Assembly: GCA_046484775.1 (NCBI GenBank)
Contig: JAWOIG010000106.1
Coordinates: forward strand, 1 to 11,355
Reading direction: 5' to 3'
Length of the DNA stretch: 11,355 nucleotides
DNA from: JAFGQE01 sp046484775
Lineage (GTDB): Bacteria > Bacillota > Clostridia > DUPQ01
Shown here: positions 6,648 to 11,355 of the stretch, piece after piece
Position numbering within the stretch: position 1 is the first letter of the stretch
Layout of the letters: each line of letters begins with the position of its first letter
Made by a program: the position numbers and the translations under genes
Notes under the pieces: generated by a model
Told to the model about the DNA's origin: nothing
What the model saw: only the letters and a program-made list of their open reading frames with translations
The model's database searches: none

Positions 6648-7586
6648 TCATCTGATCTGTATGCCGGTGTTTTCGAGTATCTCCCCGATTACATCGCCGG
6701 GTTGAACACCCTTGAGCCTGACTTCCTGGCTTAGCACAAGCCTGTGGGCCATGACCGCGACTGCGAGGCTCTTGACATCATCCGGCGAAACAAATGTCCT
6801 TCCCTCCATGAATGCCCTGGCCTGCGACGCCTTCATTAGAAACAAGGCCGCCCTGGGACTGCACCCCAGCTTTATCTGCGCATGCGTCCTGGTAGCCGAG
6901 ACAATCCTTATTATATAATCGTTTATCTTCCCATTGACGGTTACATCCCTGACCTTCTTCCTTATATCGATTATCATATCGGCGTCCGCCACCTGAACGA
7001 GTTCCGACATCGGATCTCCCTGCCTGTAAATCTCAAGGATCTTCTTTTCCATCTCGAACCTTGGGTATCCGATTGAAATCTTCATAAGGAATCTGTCGAG
7101 CTGGGCTTCGGGCAGCGGATAGGTACCGAGATACTCGACAGGATTCTGAGTGGCCAGGACCATGAATGGGTTCGGTATGGGATATGTTACACCGTCGACC
7201 GTGACCTGCCGTTCCTCCATGACCTCAAGCATGCTGGCCTGTGTCTTCGGGGACGTCCTGTTGATCTCATCCGCGAGAATTATGTTGCTCATGATATTGC
7301 CGGGCCTGTATTCGAACTCCCCCGTCTTCATGTTGTACATCGAGAATCCCGTGATGTCGGACGGAAGTATGTCGGGGGTGAATTGTATCCTTTTGAATTT
7401 AAGCCCCAGGGATTTGGCCAGCGCCGAGACCATGCTCGTCTTGCCTATGCCGGGGACATCCTCGATCAGGATGTGCCCGTCGGCTATCAGCGCCGTTACC
7501 ACCAGCTCTATGACTTCCCTCTTGCCTATGATTACCTTTTCAATGTTGTCGATTATCTTTGTAGGAAGCGAACCCAGATCATTCAT
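6648..7586 (-). CDS. MoxR-family AAA+ ATPase
   Basis: The 312-aa protein is a full-length MoxR ATPase, a chaperone-like AAA+ protein. Numbered from ATG 7586, it has Walker A DVPGIGKT (43-50), Walker B ILADEIN (103-109, catalytic Glu107), sensor 1 LATQNP (144-149, Asn148), an arginine finger in EAQLDRF (Arg165), and sensor 2 GCSPRAAL (Arg245), followed by the helical lid. The start was moved to 7586 because AAGGAG (7595-7600) lies 8 bases upstream of it; the ATG at 7604 lies upstream of that ribosome binding site. It is first in a three-gene operon with DUF58 and the transglutaminase-like protein and probably drives assembly or activation of that membrane complex. Which substrate it remodels is unknown. 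Confidence 0.93.
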   Translation of the reverse strand: MNDLGSLPTKIIDNIEKVIIGKREVIELVVTALIADGHILIEDVPGIGKTSMVSALAKSLGLKFKRIQFTPDILPSDITGFSMYNMKTGEFEYRPGNIMSNIILADEINRTSPKTQASMLEVMEERQVTVDGVTYPIPNPFMVLATQNPVEYLGTYPLPEAQLDRFLMKISIGYPRFEMEKKILEIYRQGDPMSELVQVADADMIIDIRKKVRDVTVNGKINDYIIRIVSATRTHAQIKLGCSPRAALFLMKASQARAFMEGRTFVSPDDVKSLAVAVMAHRLVLSQEVRLKGVQPGDVIGEILENTGIQIR

Positions 7587-7594
7587 AAGAAAGG

Positions 7595-7600
7595 CTCCTT
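7595..7600 (-). promoter_or_regulatory. Ribosome binding site deciding the MoxR start
   Basis: AAGGAG on the minus strand, 8 bases before ATG 7586, is a strong Shine-Dalgarno match. It lies inside the reading frame of the longer candidate starting at 7604, which argues for the shorter protein. Confidence 0.75.
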
Positions 7601-7660
7601 GCATTATTTTTAATCAGTCAATGCCGGATTTGACGGGGTTTTTCCGACATATTCACAATT

Positions 7661-7689
7661 ACTATACCATCAGAGTCATGGTACTTCGA
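7661..7689 (-). promoter_or_regulatory. Possible extended -10 promoter for the MoxR operon
   Basis: On the minus strand TGGTATAGT (7661-7669) is an extended -10 element (TGn plus TATAGT). The hexamer 17 bases upstream, TCGAAG (7684-7689), is a poor -35. Transcription would start near 7654, giving a leader of about 70 bases. This is the best candidate between the divergent MoxR and DUF3604 genes but is not certain. Confidence 0.35.
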
Positions 7690-7734
7690 GCCAAGGCGTG
7701 AAAATTCATAAAAAATTCATATTTTCATGGAATA

Positions 7735-7748
7735 TCGAATTTTTTCGA
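7735..7748. repeat. Short inverted repeat in the MoxR / DUF3604 intergenic region
   Basis: TCGAA-TTTT-TTCGA is a perfect 5-base inverted repeat with a 4-base loop. It lies just upstream of the rightward -10 at 7780, a plausible place for a regulator to bind, but it is short and AT-rich and could be chance. Confidence 0.3.
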
Positions 7749-7779
7749 CATCATCGGTTTTGAGTCCCAACCCACTGTG

Positions 7780-7785
7780 TATAAT
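7780..7785 (+). promoter_or_regulatory. Consensus -10 element upstream of the DUF3604 gene
   Basis: TATAAT is a perfect -10. No good -35 exists at 16-18 bases (TTGAGT at 7760-7765 is only 14 bases away), so the promoter may need an activator. The expected start near 7792 leaves a leader of about 57 bases before ATG 7849. Confidence 0.45.
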
Positions 7786-7848
7786 AGCACTAAGCCATCA
7801 AATATAAGCAATGAAATTCGCGGGAGTGAATTTTTCAAGGGGGACTTC

Positions 7849-9990
7849 ATGAACGGAACAGGTACTGCGAAAATTAACATAAGCAAAATGAAGGCGGGAG
7901 AACGAGGCGTTTTCACCATAGTCTACGAGACGGGATCTTATGGAATCGACGACAGCGGCGAGATAATCATTGCAAGACGCGATGTGTGCGATTCCGATAT
8001 ACCGCAGTTCGACAGTCCCGTAAAACCGGGTTTCGTATCCGTAACGACGGATGCGGAGGCAACGCTGTCGGTCTCATATCTTCCCACCAGGCATGTCAGG
8101 CCATGGAAGGCCTGCATATCCATCAGGGTAAGCGACGGCTCGCTTTATCCGGGCGATAGAGTCTATGTGAAGTTCGGGGATGAGAACGGCCCGGGCTATC
8201 GCATCCAGACCTTCCCCGAGGAACGTCATATATTCAAAGTGCTGGCCGATTGCATGGGCAGCGGTGATTTTTACGAAGTCGGGAAAAGTCCCGAAATTAG
8301 AATAACCGGCGGCGAAATTGCATCCATAGAAGCATGCGGACCGTCCTATGCCAGGCCTTTTGAACCCTTTGGCCTTCTGGTCAGGGCGCTGGACATGCAC
8401 GGAAACATAGCAGACGGATATTACGGGGATGCGGAGATTGTGCTTTCAGGCAGGACGCACAGAGTGAATTTGATAAAAGGCACAGCCCTTGCAAAGGATG
8501 TATCAATAAGCGCCGAGGGAGTTTTTACTCCCATTGTGAAAACAATCGACGGAGGCTTTTCGGGATCGGGCAATCCTGTGGTCTGCACCATTGATCCGCC
8601 TTCGCTTTTCTGGGGCGACATGCACGGACAGACAGGCGAAACCGTGGGAACCGGGACACCGGAACTCTATTTCTCATTTGCCCGCGACAAGGCCTTCCTG
8701 GATTTCTCGGGATGGCAGGGCAACGATTTCCAGGTGACTGATGAAACCTGGGCCGGGATATGCAAGATAACCCGGGAATACAACGAGCCGGGCAAATTCG
8801 TATGTTTTCCGGGCTATGAGTGGTCGGGAACGACTCCGACCGGAGGCGACCACAATATATATTTTTTGAATGATGACGAGGAAATTCATCGCAGCAGCCG
8901 TTGGCAGACAGGCATGGTTGATGTAAACGGAAGCGACAGGAATCCAATCAGCAGGCTATGGGATGAATTCGATGGACGCGAAGATGCAATGGCAATCCCC
9001 CATGTCGGCGGAAGACATGCGAACCTTGCTTTTTACAATCCCGCCCTTTCGCCTGTTCTTGAAATACACTCGCACCATGGTTCCTTCGAGTGGTTTTTCA
9101 GGGAAGCCCTGGCAAGGGGTCAAAAACCCGGCATCATAGCTGCAAGCGACGACCATTCATGCCGTCCCGGGCTTTCATTTCCCACCGATGTTTCTTCCAG
9201 GGGCGGGTTCGTTTCATTTGATGTAAAAGGCGGATATACGGCTGTTTTCGCACCTGAGCTCACAAGGCAATCGATATGGAGCGCAATCAAGGCAAGACAT
9301 TGCTATGGTACAAGCGGAGAAAGAATCATAGCCTCGGTCCACTGCGGCGAATATATGATGGGAGACGAATTTACAACCGGCGCTCCACCTGTAATTGAGG
9401 TTTCAATCATTGGCACGGCGCCGATCAGGGAACTTTTTGTAATGCGCAACCTCACCGAGGCATTCAGTCTCAACGACCACAGACCCCGCAATATGGAAAG
9501 GATATTCATCGAGTGGAGCGGCGTAAGGGTTCGGAGCAGGTCAAAGAAAGCCCTGTGGGATGGAACCGTATCGGTGGTTCACGGGTCAATAACGGGCGTT
9601 GCCGAATATCAAAACGGCCGGCGCGGTAAAAGAGCAGGGCTGGTTTCGGGAAGCCTGGTCAAATTCAGCTCTGCAACCTCCGGCGATACCGACGGATTCG
9701 AATTGGATATGATAAAGACAAGCGAAACTCTGATTAAATTCAAAAGCAACCATGTTGAATTCGGCTTCATGGTCCCTGAACTCGCGGACGGCGATATCAT
9801 CAGGGATGCCGGCGGAGTGAATCTTGCGGTCCGGGCCGGACATCCCCCGCAAAACCCGCAAAAATCCGTGGACCTTCGTTTCATAGATACTACGATAGAG
9901 CACGGGCTCAACGCCTATTGGGTCAAGGCAGTGCAGGAGGACGGGCACGCTGTTTGGACCAGTCCAATGTACATTCATTATGAAAAATGA
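7849..9990 (+). CDS. DUF3604 protein, putative PHP-like metal-dependent hydrolase
   Basis: This 713-aa protein belongs to the DUF3604 family, related to the PHP metallo-phosphoesterase fold. Residues 1-250 are beta-rich and end in an Ig-like stretch (SYARPFEPFGLLVRALD, about 166-182). The hydrolase domain runs from about 252 to 500. Its metal-binding motifs are WGDMHGQT (255-262, Asp257 and His259), PGYEW (321-325), DHNIYF (His335), IPHVGG (His385), EIHSHHGS (Glu405, His407, His409) and ASDDHS (432-437, Asp434 and His436), then HCYGTSGERI. Residues 500-713 form a beta-rich tail. No signal peptide or membrane helix is visible, so it is probably cytoplasmic. The start at 7849 is preferred: AAGGGGG (7837-7843) precedes it, while the upstream GTG at 7777 overlaps the -10 element. 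The substrate is unknown. It converges on an Asp-box protein with 23 bases between stops. Confidence 0.85.
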   Translation: MNGTGTAKINISKMKAGERGVFTIVYETGSYGIDDSGEIIIARRDVCDSDIPQFDSPVKPGFVSVTTDAEATLSVSYLPTRHVRPWKACISIRVSDGSLYPGDRVYVKFGDENGPGYRIQTFPEERHIFKVLADCMGSGDFYEVGKSPEIRITGGEIASIEACGPSYARPFEPFGLLVRALDMHGNIADGYYGDAEIVLSGRTHRVNLIKGTALAKDVSISAEGVFTPIVKTIDGGFSGSGNPVVCTIDPPSLFWGDMHGQTGETVGTGTPELYFSFARDKAFLDFSGWQGNDFQVTDETWAGICKITREYNEPGKFVCFPGYEWSGTTPTGGDHNIYFLNDDEEIHRSSRWQTGMVDVNGSDRNPISRLWDEFDGREDAMAIPHVGGRHANLAFYNPALSPVLEIHSHHGSFEWFFREALARGQKPGIIAASDDHSCRPGLSFPTDVSSRGGFVSFDVKGGYTAVFAPELTRQSIWSAIKARHCYGTSGERIIASVHCGEYMMGDEFTTGAPPVIEVSIIGTAPIRELFVMRNLTEAFSLNDHRPRNMERIFIEWSGVRVRSRSKKALWDGTVSVVHGSITGVAEYQNGRRGKRAGLVSGSLVKFSSATSGDTDGFELDMIKTSETLIKFKSNHVEFGFMVPELADGDIIRDAGGVNLAVRAGHPPQNPQKSVDLRFIDTTIEHGLNAYWVKAVQEDGHAVWTSPMYIHYEK

Positions 9991-10013
9991 GATGTGGCTG
10001 AACCGTGGCCGGC

Positions 10014-11033
10014 CTAGATTTCCCAGCGAATGATGCCTGTATGATACCTGTTGTGAACGGTCGAGCCGTCGGCGTAATATGCCGTAACGATGGTTCCGTC
10101 CCCCAGCTGCACCGATGACGGGTATCCCATGTCCCCGGCCCCGTCAAGCACCGCCAGAACCGATGGTTCCGACCAGTTCTCCCCGCGTTCGTCCGCCGTT
10201 CTGAATATAATGGACTTTTGGTTGTTCCTGACGCCATAGCACATCAGGATCCTTCCGTCGTTCAACCTGGTCAGGGATGCCGGCATCTGGTTTATCATGC
10301 TGCCGTCTTCCATGAACTTCCAGGAAACCCCTCCGTCGTTGCTCATATAAAGCCTGATGTGTTGTTTTTCAGCTGTCCTTGCGGCGGCAATCATCCTGTT
10401 GCCGTCAAGGTACAGTATTGATGTCTCGTTTATATCCCTGTCAATCTCGTAGAACTCCCCCCATGTGTCCCCGTCGTCCCTGCTGACCAGAATACCCGCC
10501 CTGCGCTTGCAGTTTTTGAAATCGACGGTCTTAACAGCCCCAAGCACATATATTGAAGCGGCAAGGGCCCCATTCCCGATACCTATGATTTCACCAAACG
10601 GTATTATTGATTCGCCGGCAAAACAATAGTTCAGCGGCTTTGCCGAGTATGTTTTTCCTCCGTCGGCGGAACGCGCCGCAACCGGAACCAGAACCTCGGA
10701 TTTATAAAAATACTCGCTGAGATATTTTTCATCATCATAAATTATTTCAGGCCTGTTGGAGTATCCCGATACTATTGTCAGAAAATCCCCGTTTTGGGCA
10801 AATCCCGAAACATTGTTCATCCTGTTGCAGCCCGGTTCATGCCTTACCGGCGTTCCTGCATAACTGAAAAGCCTTCCTCCGTCGGCGCTCTTCCAGCAAT
10901 CGATATCCCCCTGCGTCTTGCCATGGCTCGGGCGGTTGAAGCCCGTCATATATATCTCTCCTTCGCAAGCGAGCCTGAGCTGCGGCCACAGGCCTCCGTT
11001 GTCTACCGCGATGAAACGTTCAAGTATTTTCAT
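10014..11033 (-). CDS. Asp-box (BNR) sialidase-like beta-propeller protein
   Basis: The 339-aa protein is built from repeating beta-blades marked by Asp-boxes (SxDxGxTW-like): SADGGRLFS (49-57), SADGGKTYS (122-130), SRDDGDTWG (184-192), SNDGGVSWK (231-239) and ADERGENW (280-287). A conserved PSSVQLGDGTIVTAYY (305-320) near the end is typical of sialidase-superfamily proteins from Firmicutes. N-terminal features shared with this uncharacterised group are LWPQLRL, NRPSHG and a Cys-rich NRMN segment. No signal peptide is visible, so it would act inside the cell. The FRIP motif and full Arg triad of true sialidases were not identified, so neuraminidase activity should not be assumed; another glycan-related hydrolase or lyase, or a binding role, is possible. 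Start: ATG 11033, with AGGGGGG (11040-11046) 6 bases upstream. Confidence 0.82.
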   Translation of the reverse strand: MKILERFIAVDNGGLWPQLRLACEGEIYMTGFNRPSHGKTQGDIDCWKSADGGRLFSYAGTPVRHEPGCNRMNNVSGFAQNGDFLTIVSGYSNRPEIIYDDEKYLSEYFYKSEVLVPVAARSADGGKTYSAKPLNYCFAGESIIPFGEIIGIGNGALAASIYVLGAVKTVDFKNCKRRAGILVSRDDGDTWGEFYEIDRDINETSILYLDGNRMIAAARTAEKQHIRLYMSNDGGVSWKFMEDGSMINQMPASLTRLNDGRILMCYGVRNNQKSIIFRTADERGENWSEPSVLAVLDGAGDMGYPSSVQLGDGTIVTAYYADGSTVHNRYHTGIIRWEI

Positions 11034-11064
11034 GTTGATCCCCCCTGATGGTTTTGTTGGATTT

Positions 11065-11070
11065 ATTATA
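11065..11070 (-). promoter_or_regulatory. Consensus -10 element upstream of the sialidase-like gene
   Basis: TATAAT on the minus strand lies 32 bases upstream of the start codon. No recognisable -35 is present at 16-18 bases. The sequence GTGTATAATA around it is identical to that at the DUF3604 promoter (7777-7786). Confidence 0.45.
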
Positions 11071-11107
11071 CACCACAGGCAGGACTTCCGCGCAGTGAAC
11101 CGCGTGC

Positions 11108-11136
11108 TTGTATCAAGGGGCGGTGCATTATATAAT
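11108..11136 (+). promoter_or_regulatory. Sigma-A type promoter of ychF
   Basis: TTGTAT (11108-11113) and TATAAT (11131-11136) are 17 bases apart. The -10 is perfect and the -35 has four of six matches. Transcription would start near 11143 and give a short leader of about 17 bases. Confidence 0.65.
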
Positions 11137-11159
11137 TAGAGAAAAACTGGACGGATAAT

Positions 11160-11355
11160 ATGAAACTTGGAATTGTAGGTCTGCCGAATGTCGGCAAAAG
11201 CACATTGTTCAACGCCCTCACGAAGGCGGGCGCGGCCGAGGCCGCAAACTATCCCTTCTGCACGATCGATCCGAATGTCGGCATCGTTCCCGTATCCGAC
11301 AATAGGATCGACTATCTTGCACGGATGTACGATACCCAGAAAAAAACATATGCTG
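11160..11355 (+). CDS. ychF: YchF (OBG-family P-loop NTPase), 5' part only
   Basis: The visible 65 residues begin with the near-invariant start of YchF: MKLGIVGLPNVGKSTLFNAL, with the P-loop GLPNVGKS at 7-14. The conserved switch region ANYPFCTIDPNVGIVPV follows at about 28-44. YchF (OLA1 in eukaryotes) is an ATP-preferring member of the OBG family of translation-factor GTPases and associates with ribosomes; full proteins are about 365 aa, so roughly 300 residues lie beyond the window edge. The start is ATG 11160, preceded by a weak GGACGG (11149-11154) and its own promoter. It is divergent from the sialidase-like gene and probably independent of it. Confidence 0.95.
   Translation, partial: MKLGIVGLPNVGKSTLFNALTKAGAAEAANYPFCTIDPNVGIVPVSDNRIDYLARMYDTQKKTYA

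Noticed and set aside
9991..10013. GGCCGGCC palindrome (10007-10014) as a bidirectional terminator between the convergent genes
   Set aside because: The palindrome has no loop, and there is no T-tract on either strand, so it is not a plausible intrinsic terminator.
1..11355. Search for CRISPR arrays, IS elements, tRNAs, phage or defence systems
   Set aside because: No direct-repeat arrays, transposase, integrase or terminal repeats were seen. The MoxR ATPase next to a von Willebrand-like DUF58 protein fits the common envelope module better than a defence island.

Overview
The window looks like a chromosomal segment of a low-to-mid GC Firmicute (Bacillota), most likely a member of the Clostridia. 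Four things point that way: strong AGGAGG-type ribosome binding sites and sigma-A promoters, a clostridial-style feoA-feoB cluster with a small Cys-rich membrane protein, a MoxR/DUF58/transglutaminase operon, and ychF in a single-gene context. Species cannot be set from the sequence alone. No rRNA, tRNA, CRISPR array, insertion sequence or phage gene was seen.

Region 1 (1-342) is a divergent intergenic region. At the left edge, a good leftward promoter and ribosome binding site lead into a gene of which only about five codons are visible. On the right, a near-consensus rightward promoter (295-323) has a Fur-box-like palindrome in its spacer and drives the iron operon.

Region 2 (343-2986, + strand) is a compact ferrous-iron uptake operon: feoA (72 aa), feoB (596 aa), a 54-aa Cys-rich single-span membrane protein, and a Fur-family regulator. 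Genes overlap or lie 7-10 bases apart. A Fur-type operator in front of an operon that ends in a fur-type gene suggests a self-contained iron-sensing feedback loop. The FeoB is unusual: it is short, its guanine-specificity motif G4 is degraded (the Asn is replaced by Ile), the G5 loop is not recognisable, and the helical domain between the G domain and the membrane part is reduced.

Region 3 (2936-7604, - strand) is a three-gene operon: a MoxR AAA+ ATPase, a DUF58 membrane protein, and a large polytopic membrane protein with an extracytoplasmic transglutaminase-like domain and a DUF4129-like tail. This is the widespread MoxR/DUF58/TgpA-type module, probably acting at the cell envelope. Its last gene converges on and overlaps the 3' end of the Fur-family gene.

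Region 4 (7849-11033) holds two convergent genes: a DUF3604 (PHP-like) putative metallohydrolase on + and an Asp-box (BNR, sialidase-like) beta-propeller protein on -. Neither has a visible signal peptide. Their substrates are unknown. The pairing may reflect intracellular processing of a glycan or other small molecule, but this is only inference.

Region 5 (11034-11355) is a divergent promoter region followed by the 5' end of ychF, a universally conserved OBG-family P-loop NTPase, cut by the window edge. No convincing rho-independent terminator was seen anywhere in the window.
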